Source: Ardenticatenaceae bacterium
Lineage (GTDB): Bacteria > Chloroflexota > Anaerolineae > Promineifilales > Promineifilaceae
Reading direction: 5' to 3'
Assembly (NCBI GenBank): GCA_020634435.1
Contig: JACKBS010000011.1
Coordinates: 248,001-312,000, forward strand
Length of the DNA: 64,000 nucleotides
In this document: positions 35,531 through 45,441 of the stretch, piece by piece
Layout of the letters: the number at the start of each line of letters is the position of its first letter
Numbering within the stretch: position 1 is the first letter of the stretch
Program-made: the position numbers and the translations under genes
The notes under the pieces: generated by a model
The model's database searches: none
Told to the model about the DNA's origin: nothing
Seen by the model: only the letters and a program-made list of their open reading frames with translations

Positions 35531-37270
35531 GTGATCACTGCTGGACAACCAGTTGATTTGACGCTTCTCGACCCGTTAATGCCCCGGTACAACGGCCGTT
35601 CCCGCGAAGCACTTCTCCCCTTTCTCCATCAAGCTCAAGACATCTACGGTTGGCTACCGCCCGAAGTGCAAGAAGCCATCGGCAAAACGCTGCGCGTACC
35701 GCTGGCCGAGATTCATGGTGTGGTTGAGTTTTACACCATGCTCTACAACGAACCGACCGCCCGCCAGGTGATTCGCGTCTGTGAAGATTTGGCCTGTAGC
35801 AAAGAAGGTGGCCATGCCGTGATTCGGGCCATTAGCGAAGAGACAGGGCTGGAACCCGGCGAAACAAGCGAGGACGGGACGTTGACGTTTGAAGCCGTTC
35901 CCTGCCTCGGCATGTGCGAACACGCCCCCTGCGCCTTGCACGGAGAGCGCCCGGCGGGCAACCTTACTCCCGAAAATGTTCCTGACTTTTTGGCAGGCAA
36001 CCTGCCTGAACCGATGGCCCGCCCGCGCGGTGGCCCGTTCATCAAACTCGCCCGCATTGGCAGAATCGATCCCACCAGTTTGGCGGATTACGAAGCCAAC
36101 TCTGGCTACAAAGGCTTACGCAAAGCGCTGGCCATGACGCCCGAAGAGCTAATCGACACGGTAGACAGCTTTGATATTTTGGGACGTGGCGGGGCGATGT
36201 TCCCCCTGGGGCGCAAATGGTTTTTCACGCGCGGCGCCGCCGATGATCCACGCAAAAAACACATTGTCGTCAATGCCGATGAAAGCGAACCGGGCACTTT
36301 CAAAGACCGCTGCCTCATGGAAGAGGACCCGTTTTCCATCATCGAGGCGATGACCATTGCCGCTTATGGTGTTGGTGCAGAAAACGGCTGGATTTTTGTA
36401 CGCGGCGAATATCCGCGTGCCCATGCCCGACTGCACCATGCGGTGGACGAGGCAATGAAGGCGGGCTATCTGGGCCAGAACATTTTGGGCAAGCCAGGGT
36501 TTAACTTCACCGTGAACGTTCGCTTGGGCGCGGGCGCGTACATTTGCGGCGAAGAGACGGCGCTGTTTGAAGCCATCGAGGGTAAACGGGGTTTTCCGCG
36601 CATCAAGCCGCCGTTCCCCACCACGCACGGGCTATTTGGCCAGCCAACGGCCGTAAATAACGTCGAAACCCTGGTAGCGATGCTAGCCGCCCTCAACATC
36701 GGTGAAGCGTCGTGGAACATGATTGGCTCAGAAAAGTCGCCCGGCACCAAACTGTTTTGCGTCAGTGGCGATGTGGCCGATCCTGGCATTTACGAGGTGC
36801 CCTTCGGACTCACCATCCGCAACATGATTGGGCTGGCAGGTGGCGTACCCCACGGCCGAAAAGTGAAAGCGGTGCTGATGGGTGGGGCGGCCGGCCGCTT
36901 CATCGGGCCAGATCAGCTAGACACGCCGCTCACCTATGAAGATGCCCGTGCGGCCAACATCCCGCTGGGCTCTGGCGTGATCATGGTGTTTGATGAAACG
37001 GCCGATCTTCGTCAGCATCTCTTTGAACTGGCCCATTTTTTCGCCCACGAAAGCTGCGGCAAATGCTTCCCCTGCCAGATTGGCACCCAGCGACAGCTGG
37101 AAATTTTAGACCGCATTCAACACAATGGCGGACCCAAAGCGAGCGACAAGCAGATTTTGCTCGATGTTGGCTTTACCATGACCCAAACTTCGCTCTGTGG
37201 CCTGGGGCAAACGGCCGCTTCCGCCATCATCAGCGCCATCGAACAATGGCCTGAATTAATTGAACCGTAG
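35531..37270 (+). CDS. Fused NuoE-NuoF diaphorase subunit
   Basis: 579 residues, GTG start with AAGGAG upstream. Residues about 1-165 are a NuoE-type thioredoxin-fold [2Fe-2S] domain with CEDLAC and CLGMC supplying four cysteines. Residues about 175-579 are NuoF: GRGGAMFPLGRKW (NADH/FMN), NADESEPGTFKDR, GAGAYICGEETAL, RIKPPFP, an SLBB segment, and the [4Fe-4S] N3 ligands ESCGKCFPC plus SLCGLG. It should pass electrons between NAD(P)H and iron-sulfur partners. It heads the formate dehydrogenase region, and the fusion removes the need for a separate NuoE. Confidence 0.92.
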   Translation: MITAGQPVDLTLLDPLMPRYNGRSREALLPFLHQAQDIYGWLPPEVQEAIGKTLRVPLAEIHGVVEFYTMLYNEPTARQVIRVCEDLACSKEGGHAVIRAISEETGLEPGETSEDGTLTFEAVPCLGMCEHAPCALHGERPAGNLTPENVPDFLAGNLPEPMARPRGGPFIKLARIGRIDPTSLADYEANSGYKGLRKALAMTPEELIDTVDSFDILGRGGAMFPLGRKWFFTRGAADDPRKKHIVVNADESEPGTFKDRCLMEEDPFSIIEAMTIAAYGVGAENGWIFVRGEYPRAHARLHHAVDEAMKAGYLGQNILGKPGFNFTVNVRLGAGAYICGEETALFEAIEGKRGFPRIKPPFPTTHGLFGQPTAVNNVETLVAMLAALNIGEASWNMIGSEKSPGTKLFCVSGDVADPGIYEVPFGLTIRNMIGLAGGVPHGRKVKAVLMGGAAGRFIGPDQLDTPLTYEDARAANIPLGSGVIMVFDETADLRQHLFELAHFFAHESCGKCFPCQIGTQRQLEILDRIQHNGGPKASDKQILLDVGFTMTQTSLCGLGQTAASAIISAIEQWPELIEP

Positions 37271-37334
37271 GGGCGAGGCGGTGGCGAATGATGGGTATTG
37301 AGACAAATGACCTGCTCTCGCCACCGCCTCGCCC
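37271..37334 (+). terminator. Long-loop hairpin between diaphorase and fdhD
   Basis: GGGCGAGGCGGTGGCGA and its exact complement form a 17-bp stem around a 30-base loop, immediately after the diaphorase stop. Its presence makes the in-frame ATG at 37288 an unlikely start for the next gene. Confidence 0.6.
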
Positions 37335-37353
37335 TGACTTGCATAACGAAAAT

Positions 37354-38181
37354 ATGATGACAACCAACGGCCACACCCAATTCATCATCGAAAAAGTAGC
37401 TGGCGTTCAAGCAGTGCAATACATCACTGTGGGCGTTGGCGGACCCCATGATGTGGCGGGTTGGGTGGTGGAAGAAGCGCAAATTTGCATTTCGGTCAAC
37501 GGCTCCGAGCTGGCCACCTTCATGGCTTCCCCGCACGACGTCAAACGGCTGGCCGTTGGCTTTTTGGCCAACGAAGGCATCATCACCAGCGCCACCGATA
37601 TTCGTCACCTGCGTCTCTCCAAACAAGGCACCTGTGCCGACGTCTGGCTGCACGACATGAACTTTGAAAAACCGCGCAAATTTATCATCACGGCGGGCTG
37701 TGGCGGTGGAGTAACCTTTGATGATTTGTCTGGCCAGCACGAACCGCTAACCGCCGATCTACGGGCGACGCCGGAGCAGTTAGCCAGCCTGATGCGTGAG
37801 ATGCATTTGGGGGCAGAACTTTACCAGCAGGCACGGGGGATTCATACGGCCGTACTTGCCACTCCCACCCAAATTTTGCTGCAAAAAGAAGACATTGGCC
37901 GCCACAACTGCCTGGACAAATTGCGCGGCGCGGCGTTGCTAACCGGATTAGAAACTGAAGGCACGATTTTGTTGTCAAGCGGCCGTATTTCCAGCGAAAT
38001 GATCAATAAAGCACGGCGACTTGGTACGCCCATCGTTTGTTCTCGCACTTCACCCACCAGCCTCTCCGTGGCCCTGGCCGACGCCTGGAACATCACCCTG
38101 GTCGCCTACCTGCGCCAGGATCGGATGCGCATTTACACCCATCCAGAACGCATTTTGGACCAAAAGGATTCAGAAACATGA
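37354..38181 (+). CDS. fdhD: FdhD sulfurtransferase for formate dehydrogenase
   Basis: 275 residues from the ATG at 37354; earlier in-frame starts fall in the hairpin. FdhD passes sulfur from IscS to the molybdenum/tungsten bis-MGD cofactor, which formate dehydrogenases require. Family motifs include HDVKRLAVGFLANEGII, FIITAGCGGG, DIGRHNCLDKL and SSGRISSEMINKA. The active-site loop keeps one cysteine (C116) where the E. coli protein has a CxxC pair. The stop overlaps the next start (ATGA). Confidence 0.92.
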   Translation: MMTTNGHTQFIIEKVAGVQAVQYITVGVGGPHDVAGWVVEEAQICISVNGSELATFMASPHDVKRLAVGFLANEGIITSATDIRHLRLSKQGTCADVWLHDMNFEKPRKFIITAGCGGGVTFDDLSGQHEPLTADLRATPEQLASLMREMHLGAELYQQARGIHTAVLATPTQILLQKEDIGRHNCLDKLRGAALLTGLETEGTILLSSGRISSEMINKARRLGTPIVCSRTSPTSLSVALADAWNITLVAYLRQDRMRIYTHPERILDQKDSET

Positions 38182-38711
38182 CCCCCTCTTCTGCGACTTC
38201 TCATCCAAGCGGCGATGAGCGGTACGCCGCCATCGACCGCACCATGAAGCGCTTCAAGTATGAAAAAGATGCCCTGCTTGAAGTGCTCAACACCGCCCAG
38301 GAGACCTTCGGCTATCTCTCCCAAGACCTCCTCATCTACATCGCCGAGCAGCTCAAATTGCCGCTAATACGCGTGTACGGCGTGGCGACGTTCTACCACA
38401 TGTTCACTTTTGAACCGCTGGGTGAACACAACGCCATCGTCTGCACCGGCACCGCCTGCCACGTCAAAGGGGCCAACGCCATCATCGAACGCGTATGTGC
38501 TGAGATGGGCGTGGAGTTGGGCCAAACCACCGCCGATGGCCTGTTTAGCCTGACCACCGCCCGCTGCCTCGGCAGCTGTGGCCTGGCCCCGGTGGCCGTG
38601 CTGGATGGCAAAGTGCGCGCCAAAGAAACGCCCGACGGCATGGTGCGCCACGTCCGCGAAATGGTCGGCCGTACCAAAGATTTAACCGAGCAACAGGAGC
38701 GTGTGGCATGA
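38178..38711 (+). CDS. NuoE/HoxE-like [2Fe-2S] subunit
   Basis: 177 residues; the ATG overlaps the fdhD TGA. A helical N-terminal region (ALLEVLNTAQETFGYLSQDLL, RVYGVATFYHMFTF) leads to the thioredoxin-like [2Fe-2S] domain with CTGTAC and CLGSC. It is the small partner of the flavoprotein that follows, with which it overlaps by 4 bases (ATGA). Together they form a second diaphorase module besides the fused one at 35531. Confidence 0.9.
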   Translation: MTPSSATSHPSGDERYAAIDRTMKRFKYEKDALLEVLNTAQETFGYLSQDLLIYIAEQLKLPLIRVYGVATFYHMFTFEPLGEHNAIVCTGTACHVKGANAIIERVCAEMGVELGQTTADGLFSLTTARCLGSCGLAPVAVLDGKVRAKETPDGMVRHVREMVGRTKDLTEQQERVA

Positions 38712-40387
38712 ACAACGACAAGCTCAAGCAACTTGGCCAACAGGAGCGCGAACGGCAGGAGCAGTTCCAACATCGCGTCTTTTGCTGCACCAGCACCGCC
38801 TGCCTCTCCGCTGGGGCCGATGTAACCTACGATGCGCTCGACCGTGCCATGCACCAGCAGGCAGGGCACGGGGCTGAACTCGTCAACACCGGCTGCATGG
38901 GGCTGTGTAGCCGTGGCCCGATGGTGCGCGTGGAAACGAAAGAGGAGACGCCAGCGCTTTATGGCGATGTGACCGCTGACGTGGCCAAACAAATCGTGGC
39001 CGAACATCTGGCCGATGGCCAGCCTGCCGAATCCACCACGCCGCATGACTTTCCGCATTATCGCGCCCGTCGTCCCAAAGGTTTGGACCGTAACCGCATT
39101 TCGCTCGACCATCCATTTTTTGCCAAGCAGGTCAAAATTGTGCTCAGCGAGACAGGCCAAATCGACCCGGAAAAGCTGGAAGATTACCTGGCGCACGGCG
39201 GCTACGAGGCGCTGGCCCACGTGCTGGCCAACATGACACCGGAGCAAGTTTGCCAGGAAATCATGAACAGCGGCTTGCGCGGGCGTGGTGGGGCTGGTTT
39301 CCCCACCGGCTTCAAGTGGAATCTGGTGCGCCAAGAGCAAGCTGAGCAAAATTTGTCATCGTCAACGGCGATGAGGGCGACCAGGCGCGTACATGGACCG
39401 CACGGTGATGGAGGACGATCCGCACCGTGTACTGGAGGGCATGATCATCTGTGCCTACGCCGTGGGCGCGTCGCGCGGCTACCTTTACATTCGCGGCGAA
39501 TATCCGATTGCCATCCGGCGCATCAACAACGCCATCACCAAGGCGCGGCGGCGCGGCATTATCGGCAACAACATTTTGGGTACCGATTTTAGCTTTGTGC
39601 CCGAGGTGCGCATCGGTGCAGGCGCATTTGTCTGCGGTGAGGAGACGGCGCTGATTCATTCGGTGGAAGGGCAGCGCGGCATTCCGCGCATTCGCCCGCC
39701 ATATCCGTCTACCGCGGGCCTGTGGCAAGCGCCCACGGTGATCAATAACGTGGAAACGATGGCCAACATCCCTCGATCATTGGCAAGGGGCGGACTGGTT
39801 TGCCAGCATTGGCTCGGCAAAGAGCAAGGGCACGAAGGTGTTTGCCCTGGCCGGGCAACTGCGCAACACGGGCCTGATTGAGGTGCCGATGGGCATCAGC
39901 CTGCGCGAGATTGTGTATGAGATGGGGAGGGCGTGCCAACGGCCGTTCCTTCAAAGCAGCCCAAACCGGCGGCCCCAGTGGCGGCTGCATCCCCGCCGAC
40001 CATCTGGACAGCCCCGTCGATTACGAGAATTTGACCAAGCTCGGCTCGATCATGGGCTCCGGTGGCCTGGTGATTATTGACGACAGCACCCAAATGCCCG
40101 ATTTTGCCCGCTTCTTTATTGATTTTTGCGTGGATGAAAGCTGCGGCAAATGTTTGCCCTGCCGTGTGGGCACCGTGCAAATCCGCAACAAGCTAGACAA
40201 AATGATTGCGGGCAAAGGCACGCCTGACGATTTGGTGCAGCTGGAAAAGCTCTGCCAGACCGTCAAAACGGCCAGCCTGTGCGGGCTGGGTAAATCCGCG
40301 CCAAACCCGGTGTTGAGCACCATGAACTATTTCCGACATGAATACGAGTCCCTGCTGGACTCTTCAGGGAGCAATGACAAGAAATGA
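38708..40387 (+). CDS. NuoF/HoxF-like flavoprotein subunit, frame broken by six single-base losses
   Basis: The gene reads as one protein of about 561 residues only if six bases are restored, each in a short run: A at 39348-39351, G at 39384-39385, C at 39770-39772, G at 39787-39790, and two around 39924-39938. Restored, it has an N-terminal thioredoxin-like [2Fe-2S] domain (CCTSTAC, CMGLC), then RGRGGAGFPTGFKW, NGDEGD, YMDRTVMEDDPHRVLEG, GAGAFVCGEETAL, QTGGPSGGC and the N3 ligands ESCGKCLPC plus SLCGLG. This is the HndC/HoxF pattern. Residue conservation continues across every break, so sequencing or assembly error is more likely than decay. Confidence 0.8.
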
Positions 40388-43265
40388 TTACGCTAACCAT
40401 TGATGGCAAACCGATTTCGGTGTCTGAAGGCACCACTGTCATCGAAGCGGCTCACGCCCACGGCATTGACGTGCCGCACCTGTGCTACCATCCCGAACTG
40501 ACGGTCTCGGGTGGCTGCCGTCTGTGCATGGTGGAGGTGAACGATTGGCCCGCGCCGGTGGCCAGCTGCGGTCTGCTGTGCGAAGAAGGCATGACCGTTC
40601 GCACCAAAAGCGAGCCGCTGTTTGATCTGCGCCGCGATGTGATTGACTTGTTTGTGGCCGAACATCCGCTGGACTGCGTGACTTGCGATAAGGCGGGTTC
40701 CTGCCAACTGCAAAAGTATGCCTACGAGCACGGCGTTACCGAAACCAGCCACGAATTTGAACTGGGTCGCACCCTGTACCAGGACGACAATCCATTTTTA
40801 TTCGCGACCACCAGTACTGCATTTTATGCGGCCGTTGCGAGCGTGTCTGTCGGGAAGTGATTGGGGCCAACGCCATCGAGGTGGTGGGACGCGGCTTTAC
40901 CAGCCATGTGGCTACCCCGTTTGACGGCCCGATGATTGACTCCTCCTGCGTTTTTTGCGGCACCTGCGTCCAGGTTTGCCCAACGGCCGCTTTGCTGCCG
41001 GTTGCGCGTCTGGGCAAGGGGCGTGAATGGGAGCTTAAGCGTACCAAGACAACCTGCGGCTACTGTGGCGTGGGCTGCCAGGTGAGCTACGCCCAGAAAA
41101 ATGGCGAGATTTTGTACGCCGAAGGTGCGCCTGGGCCATCGGTGAATGGCGAGACGTTGTGTACCAAAGGCCGCTTCGGCTGGGATTTTGCTTCGCACAA
41201 AGACCGGCTGACCAGCCCGATGCTGCGCCGCGACCTGGCGTATGAAATGGGGATCACCGACGAGCCGTGGGAGCTGTCGGACAAATCGCCGTTGGCAGTG
41301 CGCAAGCCAGATGTTAATGACAGCTTTGTGCCGATTGATTGGGACACGGCGCTGAATCTGGTCGGTGAAAAGTTTGCCGAAACCGCCAAAGCACATGGCC
41401 CGGATGCCTTCATGGGCCTCTCTTCGGCGCGGTGCACCAACGAAGACAATTACATCTTCCAAAAATTCATGAGGGCGGCGCTAGGCACCAACAACCTGGA
41501 CCATTGCGCCCGTCTCTGACACAGCTCAACCGTTGCAGGCCTCGTGAAGGCCTTCGGAAGTGGAGCAATGACCAATTCAATCGCCGAAATTCGCGATGCG
41601 GATTGTATTTTTATTACGGGTTCAAATACGGCCGAATCTCACCCGGTCATCAGTTACGAGGTGGTGCGGGCGGCTAAACGGGGCGCGAACGTCATTATCG
41701 TCGATCCGCGGCGCGTGCCGCTGGTGGACAACGCGACGCTGTTCCTGCAAATCAAGCCAGGTTCGGACATCTACATTTTCCTGGCGATTATGCACATCAT
41801 CATTCGCGAAGGGTGGGCCGATGAGCAGTTTATCGCCGCCCGGACGGAAGGGTATGACGAGTTCCGCGAGGTGGTGAAGGCGTACACGCCGGAGATGGCG
41901 TCGTTGAAATCGGGCGTGCCCGTCGAGCAAATTGAGGAAGCGGCCCGGATTTATGCGACTGGTGAACGTGTAGACGGCCGTTCCATCTACGACGAACCGC
42001 GCGGCCACAGCACCATTTTGTACGCGATGGGCATCACCCAGCGCAGCAACGGCACCGACATGGTGGAAACGCTGGCCAATCTGGCCATGCTGAGTGGGCA
42101 GGTGGGCAAACCGTCTACCGGCGTCAATCCGCTGCGCGGCCAGGCCAACGTACAGGGCGCGTGCGATCTGGGCTGTTTGGTAGACGTGTATCCCGGCTAC
42201 CAGGCGGTCACCGACGACGCCAAGCGGGCCAAAATTGCCGAGGCGTGGGGTGTCGAATCGCTTCCCGGCGAAGTGGGGCTGACCATCGTGGAAGCGATGC
42301 GCGCCGTGCATGATGGCAAAGTGCATGCGATGTACGTCATGGGTGAAAACCCGATGATGTCTGACCCGAACACCACACACGTGGAGGCGGCTATTCGCAT
42401 GCTGGACTTTTTGGTGGTGCAAGACATTTTCCTGAATGAGACCGGGCAGCTGGCGCACTTGCTGCTGCCGGCGGCTTCCTCGCTGGAAAAGTACGGCACG
42501 TTCACCAACACGGAGCGGCGGGTGCAGCTGCTGCAACCCATCCTCAAATCGCCGGGCGAGGCGTGGCCTGATTGGAAAATCACGGCCGAAATCGCGGCCC
42601 ACTTTGATGCGGCGATGGGCATTGACCGAGGTGATCCGAACTATTGGCGGTACAAAAATACGGCTCAAATCTTCGCTGAACTCACCGAGGTCACTCCAAT
42701 TTATGCGGGTATGGATTACGATCGGCTGGAAGAGTTTGGCCTGCAATGGCCGTGCCCCACGCCAGAGCATCCGGGCACGCCGATTTTGCACACCAAGGGC
42801 TTTTCGCGCGGGTTGGGCAAGTTCCACCCGGTTGAGGCCCGCGACCCGGCCGAGCAGGCGGACGAAGAATATCCACTGATTTTGACGACCGGGCGTGTGT
42901 TGTATCATTACCACACCGGTACGCAGACACGGCGCAGCGCCCCGCTGGATTGGGTGGAACCGCGTGGCTACGTGGAAATCAACGCGGTGGATGCAGCGGC
43001 GATTCAGCTGGAAGATGGACAGGCAGTGGTGATTAAGAGCCGTCGTGGCGAGGTCCGCACCAAGGCGCAAATTAGCAAGGATGTGCCGCCGGGGACGATT
43101 TTCCTGGCATTCCACTGGCGCGAAGCACCGGCCAACATGCTGACGCAGGACTTTGCGCTTGATCCGGTGGCCAAGATACCTGAATATAAGGTAACGGCCG
43201 TTCGCATTGAAAATCCGCGCGCCAAGCTGTTGCAAAAACGCGCCGCACAAGAACAAACACCTTAA
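40384..43265 (+). CDS. fdhA: Formate dehydrogenase catalytic subunit, selenocysteine type
   Basis: About 960 residues, the length of FdsA-like NAD-linked enzymes. N-terminal [2Fe-2S] ferredoxin domain (LCYHPELTVSGGCRLC), His-Cys3 cluster (HPLDCVTCDKAGSC), two [4Fe-4S] motifs (CILCGRCERVC, CVFCGTCVQVC), then the molybdopterin domain with CGYCGVGC. At residue 379 the codon is TGA (41517-41519) inside DHCARL-U-HSSTVAGL, exactly where selenocysteine or cysteine binds the metal in formate dehydrogenases; the paralogue at 45931 has TGC there. The frame continues intact to 43265. One T appears lost at 40795-40799 (PFFIRDHQYC expected). Its start overlaps the upstream flavoprotein gene. Catalyses formate oxidation or CO2 reduction. 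Confidence 0.88.
41517..41553 (+). promoter_or_regulatory. UGA selenocysteine codon with candidate bacterial SECIS
   Basis: The TGA is followed 17 bases later by AGGCCT-CGTGA-AGGCCT, a perfect 6-bp stem with a 5-base loop. Bacterial SECIS hairpins sit in this position, and the E. coli fdhF region downstream of its UGA (CAC...GTTGCAGG) is similar in layout. SelB recognition is inferred. Confidence 0.6.
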
Positions 43266-43270
43266 CTTTA

Positions 43271-43302
43271 CGCGGGGGCTGGTTCCCCAACTGGTCCCCG
43301 CG
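43271..43302 (+). terminator. Hairpin after the Sec formate dehydrogenase
   Basis: CGCGGGG pairs with CCCCGCG (7 bp), with an inner GTT/AAC pairing over a CCCC loop. It begins 5 bases after the stop and is followed by an A-rich run, not a T-run. Confidence 0.5.
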
Positions 43303-43322
43303 CAAAACAAAACGATTCAACA

Positions 43323-43703
43323 ATGGAAAATTCTGAGACGAAACAACGCTGGATAAATCGGCCGTTTGTGAAAGGCGTGCTGGGTGGTATTGTGACCTTT
43401 GCAGCTTGTAACTTATCGATACCCTTTTCTGAGCTCTTTGAACCCAGTATAGATGCTTCTACAAGCGTAATCCTCATGTCTTTCCTCGGAGTCCTTGTTT
43501 ATGGAGGGATTCCCCTAGGTATCTTGCTTTTGATTGGCTGGATTGCCAAAAAAATTCTGGGACGATTTGGTTTTGAAGGATTCAAGGTTAGTGAAGAATA
43601 TCAAGCGAAAGGGTGTTTAGGTTATGTGGTTGGTGCTTTTGTTTATTTGATGGTTTCCACGACGACTTTGCTTTTGATCAGAATCCTGACACGAGCGTTT
43701 TAA
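43323..43703 (+). CDS. Small membrane protein of unknown function
   Basis: 126 residues with three probable helices (about 17-35, 48-73 and 97-120) and a cytoplasmic-looking loop IAKKILGRFGFEGFKVSEEYQ. No family recognised. It is AT-richer than the surrounding formate dehydrogenase genes and has no palindrome, so it may be an insertion between operon members. Confidence 0.65.
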   Translation: MENSETKQRWINRPFVKGVLGGIVTFAACNLSIPFSELFEPSIDASTSVILMSFLGVLVYGGIPLGILLLIGWIAKKILGRFGFEGFKVSEEYQAKGCLGYVVGAFVYLMVSTTTLLLIRILTRAF

Positions 43704-43723
43704 GAAGATTTTCGGAGAAAAGT

Positions 43724-44428
43724 ATGAGTGACACCGTAACGCTAACAATTGATGGCCGGGAAGTGACCGTGGCCAAGGGCACAACCATTTTGAATGCTGC
43801 TGCGCAGGCGGGGATTGAGATTCCGGTGATTTGCTACCATCCACACCTGACGGCGAACGGGCTGTGCCGTATTTGCTCGGTGGAGGCCGGGCAGCGGGTG
43901 CAGCTGGCGGCTTGTGTCACGGCCTGTGCCGACGGCATGGAAATCGTCACCAACTCGGAAAACGTGCAGCGCGGGCGGCGCACCATTTTGGAAATGCTGG
44001 CCGCTACGGTGAATCTGGACGAAGCGCCGCATATTTTAGACCTGCTAGACAGCTACGACGCAGATCCACTGCGCTTTGAAGATACCGAACCGCGCACCGC
44101 GCCGGTTTACGATGACAATCCGTTCTACATTCGGGATTACAATCAGTGCATCAACTGCTGGCGCTGCGTGCAGGTGTGTGCCCAGGATGCCCAGTTTGCC
44201 TTTGCCCTCAGCTTCGATGGTCGGGGGTACGACACGCAAATTGGCACCTTCAACGGCAACGGGATGATGGACACCACCTGCGTTTTTTGCGGGCAATGCG
44301 TGGGCGTTTGCCCCACTGGAGCGCTCAAGCCGAAGCGGCAGGCGCTGCTGGAGCAGGGCGTTGATCCAGACTCGATTTTTAGCCAGACTCGTGGCGGGCG
44401 GGGGAAGAAGAATAAAAGTAAAAAGTGA
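43724..44428 (+). CDS. HoxU-like iron-sulfur subunit
   Basis: 234 residues from the ATG at 43724 behind GGAGAAA. A [2Fe-2S] ferredoxin domain (CYHPHLTANGLCRIC, C at the end of QLAAC) and two [4Fe-4S] motifs (CINCWRCVQVC, CVFCGQCVGVC) are present; it is a stand-alone relative of the first 230 residues of the Sec enzyme at 40384. It lacks the His-Cys3 HPLDC-type segment. Since the second catalytic subunit at 45931 lacks an N-terminal electron-transfer region, this protein likely supplies it and connects to the NuoE/F modules. Confidence 0.87.
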   Translation: MSDTVTLTIDGREVTVAKGTTILNAAAQAGIEIPVICYHPHLTANGLCRICSVEAGQRVQLAACVTACADGMEIVTNSENVQRGRRTILEMLAATVNLDEAPHILDLLDSYDADPLRFEDTEPRTAPVYDDNPFYIRDYNQCINCWRCVQVCAQDAQFAFALSFDGRGYDTQIGTFNGNGMMDTTCVFCGQCVGVCPTGALKPKRQALLEQGVDPDSIFSQTRGGRGKKNKSKK

Positions 44429-44480
44429 GAAGTGAAAAGTTTTACGTGTGAAAAGGAGTCGTCTATAAGCGTATAAATCT

Positions 44481-44993
44481 ATGAGTGCGGAGCATGTCTG
44501 TCTGCGTTGCGGTGCATGTTGTGCGTATTATCGAGTTTCATTTTATTGGGCAGAAGCCGATCCGGCGGTTACAGGAACGGTGCCCCTTTCGTTAACAGAA
44601 AAATTAAACGAGTTTCGGCGGGTGATGGCAGGCACAAACGGCAAATCGCCCCGGTGTGTGGCGCTGAAGGGGCAGATTGGCTCCTGCGTACACTGCACCA
44701 TTTACGAGGAACGGCCGTCGCCGTGTCGTGAGTTTCGGGTGGCGTGGGAAGATGGTCTACCCAGCCCAGAGTGCGACAAGGCGCGGTTGGCCTGGGGATT
44801 GCCTGTGTTGCAGCCTTATGCCCTCTTGCCCCCGGAACAAATCATCGAGCATCGACTGGAACAGGTTGACCCGGTGCAAAACCTGAAAACGCGCCGCTCA
44901 CAGCCGGATGACGTGTCGATAGGGATGGTCGATGAGCCGGAGCAATCTCCGGCGGAGGAAAATGATGCAGGAGAATCAGCAGCTTATTCGTAA
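44481..44993 (+). CDS. YkgJ-family cysteine-cluster protein
   Basis: 170 residues. The cysteine pattern CLRCGACC near the start, then C-V-H-C-T-I-Y and RPSPCREF, matches the YkgJ/zinc- or iron-chelating family, of unsettled function. The C-terminal 50 residues are variable and acidic. Its end overlaps the next gene by about 29 bases. Confidence 0.82.
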   Translation: MSAEHVCLRCGACCAYYRVSFYWAEADPAVTGTVPLSLTEKLNEFRRVMAGTNGKSPRCVALKGQIGSCVHCTIYEERPSPCREFRVAWEDGLPSPECDKARLAWGLPVLQPYALLPPEQIIEHRLEQVDPVQNLKTRRSQPDDVSIGMVDEPEQSPAEENDAGESAAYS

Positions 44994-45441
44994 TTTTTAC
45001 ACTGCGTTTCAGCAGCGGGATCATGCTGGTATGAATGCCTGCTACCATCCCGATATCCATTTTTCTGATCCGGCGTTTGGTGATTTGCACGGCAAGCGGG
45101 CGATGGCCATGTGGCATATGCTGTGTGAACGCGGCAAAGATTTGCAGGTCAGCTTTCGTGATGTGATGGCCACGCAGAATAATGGCCAGGCGCAGTGGGA
45201 AGCTGTCTACACTTTTTCAACGGGGCGCAAAGTCCACAATCGCATCAGCGCCAACTTTGATTTTGGCGACGGCCGTATCATCCGCCATGCCGATCAGTTT
45301 GATTTTTACCGCTGGATGCGCATGGCGTTGGGTGTACCGGGGACGCTGGTAGGCTGGACGCCGATGATGAAGAATAGAGTGAGGGTAACGGCCGTTGCGG
45401 GCCTGGACAAGTTCATTGCGAACCATCCAGAGTATCGGTAG
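44965..45441 (+). CDS. SnoaL-like (NTF2-fold) protein
   Basis: About 158 residues from the ATG at 44965, six bases after GGAGG; another ATG sits directly before it at 44962. The pattern LIRNFYTAFQQRDHAGMNACYHPDIHFSDPAFGDLHG is typical of SnoaL-like NTF2 folds, with the cone-shaped pocket residues on later strands (VHNRISANFDF, IIRHADQFDFYRW). It may be an enzyme or binding protein for a small hydrophobic molecule; no function is assignable. The stop abuts the convergent gene. Confidence 0.8.
   Translation: MQENQQLIRNFYTAFQQRDHAGMNACYHPDIHFSDPAFGDLHGKRAMAMWHMLCERGKDLQVSFRDVMATQNNGQAQWEAVYTFSTGRKVHNRISANFDFGDGRIIRHADQFDFYRWMRMALGVPGTLVGWTPMMKNRVRVTAVAGLDKFIANHPEYR

Noticed and set aside
37288..37353. 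Earlier start for FdhD
   Set aside because: This segment forms the loop and 3' arm of a perfect 17-bp hairpin, and the residues are not FdhD-like.
38708..40387. Natural pseudogene explanation for the NuoF-like gene
   Set aside because: All breaks are single-base losses in homopolymers with conserved residues on both sides, and the neighbours are intact, so sequence error fits better; not fully excluded.
41517..41519. TGA as the true end of a short formate dehydrogenase and 41544 as a separate gene start
   Set aside because: The split would cut the conserved active-site segment; the codon sits at the known Sec/Cys position and the frame continues.
41622..43310. A 562-codon open frame on the minus strand
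   Set aside because: It is antisense to the formate dehydrogenase gene, has His/Arg-rich low-quality protein sequence and matches no family; it results from codon bias.
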